Shown: piece by piece, positions 10,021 to 22,185 of the stretch
How the letters are laid out: each line of letters starts with the position of its first letter
How positions within the stretch are numbered: the stretch's first letter is position 1
From: Lichina pygmaea
Lineage: Eukaryota > Ascomycota > Lichinomycetes > Lichinales > Lichinaceae
DNA length: 64,000 bases
Reading direction: 5' to 3'
NCBI GenBank assembly: GCA_963422465.1
Contig: OY730171.1
Span: 4,670,202 to 4,734,201 of the forward strand
Notes under the pieces: model-generated
Told to the model about the DNA's origin: nothing
Seen by the model: only the letters and a program-made list of their open reading frames with translations
Databases searched by the model: none
Position numbers and translations under genes: made by a program

Positions 10021-10776
10021 CGGTACCGTACCCGATCACATGACGGTCGATATCAGATAACGAGCAGTTAAGGGGCCCCCTTGATGAAATTTTGTATAAG
10101 TCCACTATCCTTGGTTGGAATTCTCTCAAATTTTTATATCGGGTGGAGAATCATATAGAGAAGAGATATCGAGCAATAGAGCTCTAGTATACAAAGCGTG
10201 ATTGCTTTCTCAGGACTCAATCATGTTAATTAGTTCTGGGGCCTCCTAATCTTCCCACCTGTCATCTACATCGTCAACATCAGAAGAAGACTGTTTTGAC
10301 TGGTGAATGAGTCTTTCTTGCAGTTGTTACAGCCTTCTGATCTTTTTCCTCCTTCTCTGCCTGCTTCTACAAGGTGCTGTGTTCTGCACTTGAAACAAGA
10401 CTTCCCAACAATACGCTCTGCAAGATCCTAGACAGTCTGGGGAGTCATAGACTATTCCTGGATGCTAAGGGCACCAACACGCTCCACTAGCTTTACTTCC
10501 TGGGGTCTTCTGCTGATGTCAATGATGAAGATGACCGGTGGGAAGACAAGGAGGTCGCAAGAACTAAGTAATAAAGTTGAGTTCTGAGAAAACAGTCATG
10601 CTTTGTATACTAGAGCTCTATTGCTCGATATCTCTTCTCTATATGATTCTCTACCCAATATAAAAATTTGAGATGATTCCAACCAAGGATAGTAGACTTA
10701 TACAAAATTTCATCAAGGGGGCCCCTCAACTGCTCGCTATCTGATATCGACCGTCATGTGATCGGGTACGGTACCG
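10021..10776. mobile_element. Non-autonomous TA-flanked inverted-repeat element (MITE-like), 756 bp
   Basis: The ends are CGGTACCGTACCC and its complement GGGTACGGTACCG, flanked by TA on both sides (10019-10020 and 10777-10778). The terminal inverted repeats match closely for about 200 bp (10021-10220 against 10576-10776), with a few transitions, and weaker pairing continues inward to about 10295 and 10500. The centre has no usable reading frame. A TA duplication with long inverted repeats is typical of non-autonomous Tc1/mariner or pogo relatives; the autonomous partner is not in this window. Confidence 0.85.
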
Positions 10777-10975
10777 TATCGTGTATATATAGACGCCGTA
10801 CGCGGCGCGCCACGCGACACAGCCGCTCCCGATAGGGCTGACTCGGGTCGGCGCCACGGTTTGTCCGGCGCCTGCTTCTGCGACGTCCATCGCATACCAG
10901 TACGTACCTCTACCGCAAGTTGTCGACGGACACAGCTCTGGAACACCTCGTCGTCGAACGGCAGGGATCGTCAAG

Positions 10976-12171
10976 ATGGCGGCAGAGCAGAGGAAGCTGC
11001 TCGGTAAGCTCCTCTGCTGTCTTACGCATGGCTCTCGTCCCGAAGACTGCTGACAAGGTGACGATGGTTTCCAGAGCAGCTCATGGGCGGTACGTGCCTC
11101 TCTTTCCCTCGCAGCCGTGGCACCGGGGAAAGACTGACCTCATGATCGGTTAGACCAGCTCATGGGCCCCGGCGTCTCACGAGCCCCGCAGATGTCGCTG
11201 ACGGACACGCGAGCATGTCGGTCGTTCGTCGCCGGCACCTGTCCCCACGACCTCTTCACCAACACCAAACAGGACCTCGGCCCGTGTTCGAAGATCCACA
11301 GCGAGGCGCTCAAGTCGGAGTACGAGGCCCTCTCGGACAAGGACAAGCACAAGTACGGGTTCGAGTACGACTACCTCCGCGACATGCAAAAGTACATCGA
11401 CGAGTGCAACCGGCGCATCGACGCGGCCCAGCGACGGCTCGAGAAGACGCCGGACGAGATACGGCAGACGAACAACCTTGTGCGTCGATGCCGTGTGTTC
11501 TGTATTCCTGGCCACTTCATGCCTTCCCTCCTCCTCCTCCTCCTCTCAACCCACAACACCACCGAACTTCCACTAACGCGCCACCCCCCTCCCGGCGCCG
11601 CGCAACCCCACCACAGCTCCGACAGATTTCCGATCTGACGCGGACGATCAACACGGGGCTACTCGAGATCTCGATATTAGGCGAGGAAGGCAGCGTGGCG
11701 CGGGCGGTGGAGGAGCAGGTGAAGATGCGACAGGCGAAGCAGGCCAAGGAGGAGCGCGAGCGCGAGCTGCGGGCGCTGTCCGACATGGCCGGCCCGTCGG
11801 GCCATCAGAAGCTGCAGGTGTGCGACGTCTGCGGCGCCTACCTCAGCCGGCTCGACAACGACCGTCGGCTCGCCGACCACTTCTACGGCAAGATGCACCT
11901 CGGCTACGCCCAGATGCGCAAGACGGCCGAGGCCCTCCAGAGGGACATCAAGGGACGTCCGCCGCCGTCGATGACGATGTCGTCGCAGCCGTACGGCGGG
12001 AGGGACGGGAGGGACGGCAGGGACGGAGGCAGAGGCGACGACGGCCCCGCTTCGGGCTTTCGCGGGGATGGATGGCAAGACGGACCACGCGGCGGAGGCG
12101 GCAGGCGAGGTGGCGGGGGGTACAGAGACCGCGGCGGGGGGGGTTACAGGAGGGGCGGCGGACGGTGGTAG
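10976..12171 (+). CDS. LUC7: LUC7-family U1 snRNP splicing factor
   Basis: Exons are 10976-11003, 11075-11089, 11154-11479 and 11617-12171, 307 residues. LUC7 proteins belong to the U1 snRNP and help choose 5' splice sites. The N-terminus starts MAAEQRKLLEQLMG, followed by the CCCH zinc finger (C36, C44, then GPCSKIH) in the block GTCPHDLFTNTKQDLGPC. A coiled helix follows, then the C2H2 finger CDVCGAYLSRLD...HFYGKMH. The tail is RGG/Gly-rich. Exon 2 is only 15 nt and is required to rebuild the conserved EQLMG. Introns are 71, 64 and 137 nt, with GTAAGC, GTACGT and GTGCGT donors; the first two have clear CTGAC branch sites. Confidence 0.95.
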
Positions 12172-12247
12172 TCATCTCGTCGAGCTGCAAGTGTCTTGTT
12201 CGAACAGCGCCAAGCCGGATGTAGGATGCAAACTACCTTATCCCCGT

Positions 12248-12284
12248 CGTCATCGTCGTCATAATCATCATCGTCATCATCAGT

Positions 12285-12315
<31 letters not shown>

Positions 12316-12416
12316 AGCAGTGGTAGCGGTAGTAGCAGCAGCAGTAGTAGTAGTAGCGGCAACAGCAGCAGTAGCAGTGGCAGTAGCAGTGGCAGTAGCA
12401 GTGGCAGTAGCAGTGA
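12248..12416. repeat. Compound trinucleotide repeat downstream of LUC7
   Basis: A CAT/CGT-rich stretch passes into (AGC)n and then (AGT/GGC)n triplets. It gives long spurious Ala/Val and Leu frames on both strands and lies in the LUC7 3' region. Confidence 0.85.
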
Positions 12417-13739
12417 CCCCCTGGCTCCCTCCTGATCTTGCACGCAAAACAGGTGACTGTTCTGCACAGGCTGTGCTCATCTATCCAGCGCAAGTTACGC
12501 TCATTTATCCCATCCCCCCGAAGCAAACACTATGTACTTACCAGTACCCATTGCGGTTGTGCTGAACACTCAAACACCCAGTAGAACACTCAAACACCTG
12601 GCGGAAATGCCCACAAACAATTGGTGGTCTTGGGCCTGTGCATTCGACAGCGGTAAGGCACAGTGGGTTCCTGAGTGGAAATCTGCAAATGGCCTAGCAA
12701 CCAGTAGAAGGCCCTATCAAGAATAGGTCTTAGAGCTTTGCACATGATCAGAAACCTGCATCTCTCTTGGGTATGCAGGACCTACTGTGCAGTGCATGTG
12801 AGTCTGTGGGCGCAGACGCAGTACATGGCCACTTTATATGAAGTGGTACTCTGTAGACTTGAAGTTGTTCAGTACCGGTAGTAAAAATCTTCTTTTGGAG
12901 TCCTGATGATGTCCCATACTGACGTTTGATGCTGATACTGTTGTTGCCAGCTCTGTTGTGGCTATCATCAGCCCTGCAGGTACTCCGGACACGGCCGGAA
13001 CAACAGAAGATGGCGATGTTTGGGCTCAGCCCTCCCTCAAGTTGTGGGTCCTGCCCCCACTGGTGGCCCACACAACTCCTGTGGCTACGTATCCCCCCGG
13101 CAGGGACGGTCGCGGCGCTGGGGGCTATGTACCCGCCATCACCTAAACACTTGTGCCTGCTGAGAGCCACTCCGTTGGCAGCACCCCCACCTGTTCTTGT
13201 TGTCATTATTGTTTTTGTGACAGTGACAGCAGCTCTGTCAAGCTTGGTGGTTTTGTTGTCTGTTCCACTGTAGCAGCACATGCAGTATCCACATTTGCAT
13301 ATCTGCGTGATCATGGTTTTGCTATAGTAACAATCAAGTTAGCTAACCATGATGACTGAACAGTTAAAAGTGGTAGACAAAGCCAGTTTGAATCTTACAT
13401 CTTTGGTATAATGATGCCAAGTGTATGGATGATTATGTTTGTGCCTGTTGGGAACGCTACAGATGAATCGGTCTGAGGCCGAAAACACGTATCCCATTGA
13501 ATCTGATCTCTCCCAAGCGAACAAGAAGAAGAGGAAGATCCTTCTTTAGCTAGCTAAATAGCCTCTGGCAAGTCTGATCCCGCTCCTGTCTTGTCCCATG
13601 TCCGCCTAAAGCGGCAGTCGATCTCATCGGTCCAGAGGGGGGTGAGCTGCAGCGCTGACTCATCTGTCATCGGCAGGGGTCAGTAGTGAGGTCCACGGTG
13701 CCCCGAGGCCTGCGATCCCATCAGTGGCGACAGATGGTG

Positions 13740-13900
13740 GCACAACTACTAAGGCGTCGGCCTATCAGGAAGAGGAGAAGTCTGCTCTATTGAGCCTCTC
13801 GGGCTCGAGGGCGATATGCCCGACTAGCCAGCTGACTAAAGCCTGACTACCGGTACGTCTGGCTGGGCTGGAGTCCGGCCTATGGCCGCAACAGATGGCT
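13740..13900 (+). repeat. Dispersed fold-back-family repeat, copy A
   Basis: Shares the order GGC...CGGCCT...GAGGAGAAG...CTCGAGGGC...GCCC...CTAGC...GCTGACTAA...TGACTA with copies at 18301-18450, 40333-40510 and 40675-40810. It is a single arm with no inverted partner nearby. Boundaries are approximate. Confidence 0.6.
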
Positions 13901-14445
13901 TGGAGCAAAATAAAATCTATATGCTGTTAGATATTTGGAAGTGTTTATGTCAAGGGTGAGGGGGAAGAGACACCTACTCACTGATCTTGTGGAAGTAGGC
14001 ACAACCAGACCAAGCTAGGACCAGGTGAAGCAGTCGAATACTAGCAGCTTGGGAGAACTGCCAGAACAAGCATCGCCTAGTTAGTCCGATATCTATGATA
14101 CTGACGATTCCCCTTAGTGGGAAATGGCACCAATCCATGCAGTAGCATACTTTATGTTTTTTCCATCCTCTTCAAATTTTCCTTGTAGTTTCAGAAGCAG
14201 TTGTGGGTGATATGTAAGGTGGCAGTTGGTTGCCATTGTGCTTGGTTCTCCTATTCTTTTTGTTGGTTATCGAAACCATGACTTGAGAACAGATGCCATG
14301 AATCTGCTCTGTGGTATGACTGGAAGAGGGAGAGGAAGATAAAGAGGTGGGCATGTCTGTGAAAGACTTCAGGGAAGTACGAGTAGTGAGGGGAAGTTCA
14401 GAGCTTTGAAGCAGAGACATACACGCGCTAAGGGGGGTACCGTAC

Positions 14446-14652
14446 TGTTGACCGGGGACTCTCCGGAAGAGTTGCCTGGGGATTTGCAGGGGTGTCGAGA
14501 TCAGCCTCCCCCTGAGCGACGGCTAAATTGTTGTCTTGCCTGCACGTGACAGTGTGCAGAGTTTTTCTCCTCCTTCTCTTTTGTGGCCGCTCCTAGATCT
14601 CGTAGTTAGCAAGAATCAAGACTCTCATTCCCCGGCCGGCCGCCGGTTCACA
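14446..14652. mobile_element. Solo LTR, short variant (207 bp)
   Basis: Begins TGTTGACC and ends GGTTCACA, flanked by a perfect 5-bp duplication CGTAC (14441-14445 and 14653-14657). It shares its 3' two thirds with the two 288-bp LTRs at 39756 and 43352, including GATTTGCAGGGG, GACGGCTAAATTGTT and CCCCGGCCGGCCGCCGGTT. It lacks their first 80 or so bases. Confidence 0.85.
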
Positions 14653-15806
14653 CGTACAAAGCAGTGTACTGTATACAAAGGCAGACTCGCCAGACGCACT
14701 GTAAGCTAAGCACACACTGTACAGCACCGTACTGTACCGTAGCACTGCGTGCCTGGTAGGCAAGGGCGGACTCGACACGCCCCTGTGAGCTACCGTTGAG
14801 GCACCACGCCCCGCCTGATCTAGGGGCTGATCCGTGAGCCTTCGAACAGCCTCGACATGGGACCGTCGAATAGCCTTGACATAACCCTTTGAACGGCCTC
14901 GACGTGGATATCCTGGCGCACGTCTCCGCACTCACATTCTTTGTGGATCTCAGTGCCAGACCACCGGTGGTTGCTGCTCCCACGAGTCATCACTGCTCCC
15001 ACTAGCTGTCACTGCTCGTGTGTTGTGTTGTGTTGTGGTGTGGTGTACACTGAAGCCCCTCTCCCCTTCCAGGCGTTCACGTCATGTATCAGAGTGATCA
15101 CGTGCCAGAGGTTCAAGTGCCCGACGTCCATGCCCCTGCTGACAAACCTTGTCAGTCTGCTGTTGATTGATGGAACTGGCGGCTGCCTCCGCCGTGGCCT
15201 GTCTGGAATAACACGCTTGGCCGTGGGCGCGAGCCTCTTTGTCTTTTTGCGTGTTTTGCCATGAAAACAACAACAAACAAACCAAAGAAATAAAATCCCT
15301 TCTCCGGATGATCAGATAAATTGGATGAATCGAATGAAATGGCGGGTCGACTTGCGAGTCCTGCGGCAAGGAGGGGGAGTATAGATGCTAGATTCAGAGG
15401 GTGTGGACAGCACTTGGACTGCACTTGGCGAAGGTGGCTAGGGACGGCCGGTGGCTTGTAGAAAGGGATGCAGATGGCTCCCACCTCTGTCTCGATTGGA
15501 ATTCCAACAAGTGCTGCAGATCTACCCTGAACACTACCTTTCCATGGGAACGCTAGTGTGACAGACAGAGAAGCGAGCAGAAGAAGGGACGGGCAGGAGG
15601 ACAGGCTGCACATACGCCGTGAGATCCGAGGGAGGGGACACAAGATACGAGCAGGCTGGGTATATGTAGTGGACGCACAGACTGGGAGCGGAGACCATCA
15701 GATTGGAGTAGGGTAGGGTTAAACTGTACACTGGTATCCACAAGAACGCCTTTCAAGATGAGGACGTCCCGATCGAGAGATGATCCTTTGGTCCGCCGCA
15801 GGTCCG

Positions 15807-17182
15807 TCACTTGGCCGACTCGACCTGGTCCGCCCAAGTTTCGTTCGGAGGGGACCCGGAGGTGGTGGCCGGCGGTGGAGTGCCGTGCTGCGGCGACGTA
15901 GTCTTGCTCGGAGGCTTCTCCTTCGACGCATCTTCCTTGTCGGTCGGGGCTGTCGGACCGGACGCGCCGCCTTGCTCGGCCAAAGACTGCCTCTTCGAGG
16001 ACGGGGCCGAGATCCTGGCCGACGAGCCGCCGCCGGCGGAGCCGTGTCGCGAATGGGGTCCGTCCTTGGGCTTGGACCGAATCGGGATCGAGTCGGCAAA
16101 GGTTGACGCCGCGGGCGAGGGCCGTGAGGATTCGTCTTTGTGGGTCGACGGCGGCAGAGCGGGGAACTCGTTCGGAGCCGCGGTGTCAGGAGGCGGCTGA
16201 GGAGCCTTGTGGCGAGTGTCGCCGCTGCCGTCGTTCCTGCCTCCTCGTCCCCTCTCCGCTCTGTATTCGCCCCTCGGCGCGTCCCCCGGCCCCCCGCGAG
16301 GCCGGCCGCCGTGGTAGCCTCGCCGCCGGTCGCCTTCGGCCCGGCCGAACTGAGAGTGCATGGCGCCGGACGGTCCAGATCCTCGCTCGGCTGGACCCTG
16401 TCGTCTATCGTACGGACCACCGTGGCCCCCTCTCGCGTACCGAGTCGGAGCGCCTCCGCGATCGGCGTAGCTCGCGGTGTGGTCCTCGGTTTTGTTGGCG
16501 TCCCATTCCCGGCCTTGAAGCGCCTTCATCTTGCGAGCTCGGTTGCGTTCACGCTCGCTGTCCATCTCGCGACGGTTCGCTCGTTCCTCGTGGCGCTTGA
16601 TGGCCTCGACCTGCTCGCGCTCTTTGAAGGAGGCCTCATCGGCCTCCGCCCGTCGGTGGGCTTCCTCACGAGCAGCGCTCCTGAGCCGCGCCGACTCGAG
16701 TCGGGCGGCCAGTTCCTGCTCCGTGAGCCTCTTCTGTAACAGACGATGGGTCAGCCTGGCTTCTTGGGAATGTGGTGCGGAAGTGAGAGGGACGAGGTGA
16801 AAAGGACTATATAGCTCACCGGCTTAACCCCGCCCGTGCCGCTACGATCCCCTCTGACAGCAGCTGGCTTGGTCTCGTGGCCGGCAATATCCGAAGCGAC
16901 CCGGCGTTCGCCGTGTGATGACTTGGGAATGTCGCCAGACGTACCGGCCTTCTTGGCAGTAGTAGTCTCCCTGGCCTCCCTTCTCGCAACTCTTCCTTGC
17001 TCTCGGCCTTTCTCTTGACGACCTGGCTGCCGGCCTCCTGTAGCAGCGCCTCCGCCGTCCCCGTTTCCTCCGGCGTCGGCTCCAGGGGCATGCTTGGAGA
17101 CGTATTGTTGCTGGAGGGCAACAGGGACCAGTTCATCGTCGAAGAGGTCGTCCTGTGGTCTTGTCTGGGCAAACTCGTCCAT
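15807..17182 (-). CDS. Uncharacterised charged, RGG-rich protein
   Basis: Exons are 16820-17182 and 15807-16733, 429 residues. The N-terminus is acidic (MDEFAQTRPQDDLFDDELVP). A charged helical segment follows at the exon junction (KRLTEQELAARLESARLR, then REEAHRRAEADEASF and RERNRARKMKALQGREW). The middle is Arg/Gly-rich with RGG-type motifs. The tail is Ser/Pro-rich with FPALPPS and ends in ETWADQVE. The 86-nt intron starts GTGAGC, has CTGACC, ends TTACAG and joins in phase 0. RGG boxes suggest RNA binding, but no family can be named with confidence. Confidence 0.75.
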
Positions 17183-18300
17183 GGTCGTAGGCCGTGACAA
17201 CGCCGGACCGTGTGAGAGCAAGCGTATGTGCAGACGGCTAGGCCAATCGCTAACGAGACGAGATGGAGTTCGGAGATTTGGTGTGACTGGCGTGTGATTT
17301 TTGTGAAGATGAGGCAGAGTTTTCGATTTAAAAAGCACCTGGGAAGGTCTTCTATGTTCTTCCGGAACCGCCGAGACATCGGCAGGGCAACGGCCAGGAG
17401 GTCAAAACTGTCATCCTCAAGAGGTCCTTTGCCAATCCTTAGGGGACGTGCTACGCGACGCCGAAGGAAGAAGCCGCCGCTGTTCCCAGCATCAGTTCTA
17501 GCCTCGATGCCGCCAGAGTCGGACCGGCAATGCGGACGGGCTCTGGGCAGATGCGCGTGGACAGGCCTCCAGACGACTGTATGCTGCGCAGCTTACACGG
17601 CCCTCGTCAAGATGGGGCCTTTTTCTGCAAGTCGCAACGGTCCATGCGACGTCGGGGGTGTCTATCAGATCGTGAGATACCGGAAAGGGGTACGGCGCGG
17701 GGGCACGTCCTCCCCGTCGACTGTGTTGTACGAGTACATACAGTACGTCGTGCTGCTGCAGTCAAAACACCCCACCAAGATCTTCGATCAAAAGACCTCT
17801 GACACTGTACCCTGTTCTCCCTGATAACATGGCTGAGATACAAGTTCCTCAGCATCAAGACTTTCTGGGGACTCCCCGGCTGCTGGAGGGGGCGGAATAT
17901 CGTCGGCCATCTTGAGACATGTAAACAATGGAGGGAGGCCTGCTTCAAGCTACGTACAGTACGTACCTCGACCGTAGATATACACGCACTTCTGACCGCA
18001 ACCCCGCTTGCGATTGACTATGGGGTACAAGTCTGGGAAGCACTGTAGCAGTGTTTACCGTTGCTTTATCGTGCGTGTCTTCCGGCCCAAAGCCTCGACA
18101 GACATCCTATATTCTCTCAAGAGAAGTGTTCACACCCATCTACACAGGCTACTCTCACAGTCTGCCTCAACCCACACCATCCACACAACTTCTGGTGCAA
18201 TAGCTTTCTGTCAGTACTGTCGGTACATAGCAGCCGGCCTGTACGTAACAGTACGTACGTACAGGCCCTGGAGTGAGGCATCAGTCACTTTCTGTTGTGG

Positions 18301-18450
18301 ACCCTAGCCAGGGCCAGGGCTAGGCCTTGCTTAGTCAGTAGGGTTAGTCAGCTAGCTGGTCGGGCCTTATCCTCGAGTCCTGAGGGCCTTCAACGCAGCA
18401 GCTTTCTTCCCTCGGCTGAGCAGGCCGTTGCCTTGTGGTTATACCGCTCC
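18301..18450 (-). repeat. Dispersed fold-back-family repeat, copy B
   Basis: Reverse complement of the family unit: GCTTAGTCAGTAGGG, TTAGTCAGCTAGCTGG, then CCTCGAGTCCTGAGGGCCTT and CAGGCCGTTGCCTTGTGG. Compare the arm at 40675-40810. Single arm; boundaries approximate. Confidence 0.6.
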
Positions 18451-19074
18451 CTGCCCGGTGCTTGGGTTGAAAAGCCAGGACGGTGTCAAGTTCCCGTACC
18501 CTTGATGGGTGAGATGTAACAAAACGTTTGAATCCTAAGAGCTGTTGCGGCTCTGGGGCAAGTTACGTATGTACCTTCGTACAGAAGTATGGTACCCTCG
18601 TACGTATGTACCCCTCCACACCATCTACTAGTATGGGAGTAGGGCCAGCCCTACCTACGTATGGTACTGCTTGGTCATACAATACCTACTACTGCCATGG
18701 CCATACTGTACTCGTATGCGCCTGTCGTCACGAGTAGACATCACTACTGACACATGAATACCTACCCCCACCCCCATGCCTTCTACTGGTATAGCAGAGG
18801 TACGGAGTACATACGTACGTAACTACTGGCCCACACTCCTGCACACCTCCCAAATCTAACTACTCGACTGTCTGCCCAGAGCTCTTCTACCAGTACAGAG
18901 TACTTGTGGAGATGATACGTACTTCCTACAAGTACAGTACCGTACTTGGAATCAATATGTGCAGTGTCAACTTTTCTAGCTCTTCCTGAGATGGCTATCG
19001 ATGGAGATGGCCGATGATGAGAGGATCAATAACAACATGAACACTATCAACAGCATCGATAACATCAGCAACGA

Positions 19075-19076
19075 CG

Positions 19077-19130
<54 letters not shown>
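19075..19130. repeat. (ACA)n microsatellite
   Basis: Nearly pure ACA triplets, continuing more loosely to about 19175 (CAACAGT variants). It generates spurious long Leu and Val frames on the minus strand. Confidence 0.9.
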
Positions 19131-19536
19131 GCATCAACAGTGACAACAGTAACAACAGTAACAACAGTAGCAACTAACAACAACACAGCAGAGCATGTTT
19201 CTATCCTGAAACTATCCAAGAAACACGTAGATGAACCAAACCGCTCACTCGCCCGCTCACTCGCCTGCTCACATTGCCACCGATGCCAAACAGTACGTAC
19301 AGCCAGTACAGTACGTACGCAGCCAGAAATATAACCAAAAGGCTCTATCCGTCCTGCACACAGGACATGGAATATCTCTGGCAGATTCATTAGAGTGGCT
19401 TGACGCCACGGGCGCGCCATGGTCAGTGTCGTTGTAGTGTCGTTGTGGTGTCGTTGTAGTGTTGTAGTGTTGTCGTGGTGGTGTCGTCGACGTGATCCCG
19501 TCGTCGTCACCGAGCCCGGTGAGACGCGATCCCGAG

Positions 19537-21394
19537 TCATCTTCTCGCGAGGCCCGTCACCGTGAGGACGCCCTGGCCGAACTGGACCCTCCACCCCTCG
19601 CGCAGGAGCATCTTGCCGACGGCCGGGCCGATCTTGGCTCTGCCGTCGGGGGAATGCTTGCCGAGGCCGGTGACGACGCGGTACCGCGGCGCGCTGGCCC
19701 GGGCGCGGTGGTCGAAGCGCGCGTCGCCGAGGCCGTCCCACCACGCCCGCACGCGCTGTCGCGTGATGCCGACGGCGTCCCTGACGGCGAGCCCGTGCAG
19801 GTCGAGCTCGTCGGCGGTCGATTGTCCGGCGACGAGCCGCCGCGCGGCCACCTCCTCGTACCGCCGCGCCTGCGCCTCGTGCGCCCGCCGCTGGCGGCTG
19901 TAGAACCCCGCTTCGCTGTGGCGCAGGTGGTCCGAGTTGGCCTTGCGGTGCGCGGCCGCGGCCTGCGCGAAGAGCCTCTGCGCCGTGGCGCGGTGGTGCG
20001 CCGCGAGCCGGGTGGCCTCGGCGCCCGACACCTCGCCAGAGGCCCCGGCGCGGTAAGGTCCCAGCTCCGGCGACGGAGGGGACGGCCTGATGGGAGGCAG
20101 CTTCGCGATGATCTCGATCGGCATGACCGCCTGGCTGCGTGGAGGCATGCAGTTCAGCCTCTCGGCCAGTTCGTCCGCCGACTCGAGAGACGGGGTCAGA
20201 CGGACCAGGCCGAGCGCATGCAGGTACGACACGTTGGGATACCGCACCGTGAGCTCGAGCGCATCCACCTCGATCGGCCAATCCTCCGGTGGGATGTCTT
20301 TCAACCCTTCGATCGCAAACTCGACGACGACGCGCAAGCTGGCTCGGAGGGACGCGTTGCCAGCGTGGTATGTAGAAGCGATATTGGCCTTGGGCATGTT
20401 CAGCCTCGAGGCAAGAAAGTCAATGTCCTGGGTGGCCGTCTGCCATGCATTCCGTGGCGCTGTCTGCGCGACGCCCTCGGACGGAAGTCGAGACGATGAC
20501 GATGACGACGATGACGCGGTTTGCCGCCCCCCGGAAGCCTCAAGCGACCGTCCCTTCATCTTCCTCCATCTCTTCTTCCCGTTGACACCCGCTCCTCTCT
20601 CGCCGACTTCGTCATCCGGCGTGGCGAAGCCATCCACCCCCTTGGGTACGTCCCCCGGCTCGTCGTCCTGGTACTCCCCCTCGAGAAAGACCCGGTTGAG
20701 CAGCTGGTCGACGGCCTTGTCGTACTCGTTGCCGACGTCCGCGAGCGTTTGTGCCACGACGGAAGCGTGCAGATCCGGAAACGTCTCCATCAATCGAGCC
20801 TGTTTGTTTTCGGGTGCGGACGTCGCACGTGCCCGATGATCGTCCAATGGCAGGCCGTCTGTGGCGACGTTGTCGTCGCTGCTGCTCCCGCTGCTGCTGC
20901 TGCTGCTGCTGCTGCCGCCGCCGCCGCTGCTGCTCGCGTCGTACGGGTCCTTCATATTTAACGCAGCCATCGCCTCCGACAGACTCGTCACGTCCGTGTC
21001 AGCGTCGCCGAATGTCGATGCGAGCTCCTGTCGCATCGTCGGGGACGACCGGCCCGTTTTATGGTCGCCGCCGCGACGGCCTGAGCTCGTCGAGGCGGGC
21101 GCCAGAGACATCTCGTCGCGGGTCGAGCGTTCACGCTCCGCGTCGTCTCCCTGGGCGGCATCGTCTTTGAGCGCGTCCAGGACTGCGCGAATCTGCGCGG
21201 TGGCATGATCGAGGTCGACGTCGTAGTCTGACACGATGGCGGCGACGACGGTCGTGTCAAGGGGAGGACAGTACTCTTTCTAGAAGTCGGTGGAATGCAA
21301 CGGATCAGCGGTAGGCCCGAAGAAGGACAATGGTCCCTCTCAGGAGGACTCCAGGCGCTGGGCCTACCTGGAGTGAATCGACGTCAACCGCCAT
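19537..21394 (-). CDS. CUE-DUF1771-Smr domain protein (Cue2-type endonuclease candidate)
   Basis: Exons are 21368-21394 and 19537-21279, 589 residues. A CUE ubiquitin-binding region lies near residues 165-205 (METFPDLHASVVAQTL). DUF1771 lies near 415-480 (HRATAQRLFAQAAAAHRKAN). The C-terminal Smr domain at about 500-589 has the signature LDLHG and TGLGKHSPDG. Yeast Cue2 has this type of architecture and cleaves mRNA on colliding ribosomes; the same role is inferred here. The large exon has no in-frame ATG before about residue 65. A 27-nt first exon (MAVDVDSLQ) spliced over an 88-nt intron (CAG/GTAGGC, CTGATC, TCTAG) gives a natural N-terminus. Ser-rich and Gly-rich linkers occupy the centre. 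Confidence 0.9.
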
Positions 21395-22185
21395 TGATCA
21401 TCCCGCCTTTGATGTTCTGTCGAAACCACTGTGAGTCCCGCCGGCCTTCATTTTGCAGCAGCGTCGTTGACATGGTACGGCTCCGGAAGCGTTTGCTCGC
21501 GAGTATCTCATCGGATCCTCGAAAGCATGACGATGGCGAGCATGCAAGGGACGCGCCTCGCTTGGCGCCCGCAGATTGCAGAAACGACCCGACTGGACCG
21601 CATCCAACCCTGCAGAAGCCCTGACGTGAAAGCTACATTTCGCGTCATGGCGAGGCACGAAATCAGAGACCAAAGCTTTTCGCAGCGCGAAAGACGCCGA
21701 AGGCCGTCCGAGATCGGCCCACGCCTCCGACAACGATGCACGCCGGAGCGAAGACGAGTCTTGGATGGCACACCGATCCGGCAGGTACAAGATACATCTA
21801 CCGGGCCACGCGCGAGCAACATCACGGCGAGACGCGAGCATCGGGAGGAGACACTGCGATGCAGTGGAGTACAGGTTGCAACATGTGGAACGCCGACACA
21901 CCCCGCAGGCTATGCTAGCTGATATGCGAATCGTGAGAGGATATACCGTGATGGACCGTAGACGCTCCAGCAACGCCGAAAAGCATCCGCGCCCATCTCC
22001 CCATAACAAGCACAAGGAAGCAGTTTCGTCGCGGGAGCAGATGTGGAGCAAGACCGCTCGAGCAGGGAGCACGTGGGCGACGCTCGCAGGGACGCTCGAA
22101 CCCGACCGCACGGCAGACCGCCCCGGCCGAAGATGACAACGACGCCGTCCCGGAGAAAGAGGAAGCAGAGGCTCGCCGGCGGAGA
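21395..22185. other. Intergenic spacer between CUE/Smr and RGS-LOV genes
   Basis: About 0.8 kb lying upstream of the CUE/Smr gene and downstream of the RGS-LOV gene, both on the minus strand. Several open frames exist on both strands, but none shows a domain or splice pattern. Confidence 0.5.

Larger units (their letters stand above)
12172..15806. other. Intergenic spacer with dispersed repeats
   Basis: About 3.6 kb without a gene I can support. It contains the compound repeat after LUC7, one copy of a four-copy dispersed repeat near 13740-13900, and a solo LTR at 14446-14652. Open frames around 12750-13315 and 15150-15640 have no recognisable domain; one of the latter begins with a hydrophobic stretch but overlaps the probable 3' UTR of the next gene. 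Confidence 0.55.
17183..19536. other. Intergenic spacer rich in GTAC palindromes
   Basis: No supported gene. It holds a fold-back-family copy at 18301-18450, clusters of GTAC/TACGTA palindromes (about 18240-18260 and 18560-18960), and an (ACA)n tract at about 19075-19130 just past the 3' end of the CUE/Smr gene. Confidence 0.6.

Noticed and set aside
15152-15643. Minus-strand frame with a hydrophobic start, possibly secreted
   Set aside because: It lies in the probable 3' UTR of the RGG-rich gene, has no recognisable domain and no supporting splice pattern.
18995-20281. 428-residue minus-strand open frame
   Set aside because: It is an Arg/Ala-rich shadow of the CUE/Smr gene that runs into the (ACA)n microsatellite; no domain content.
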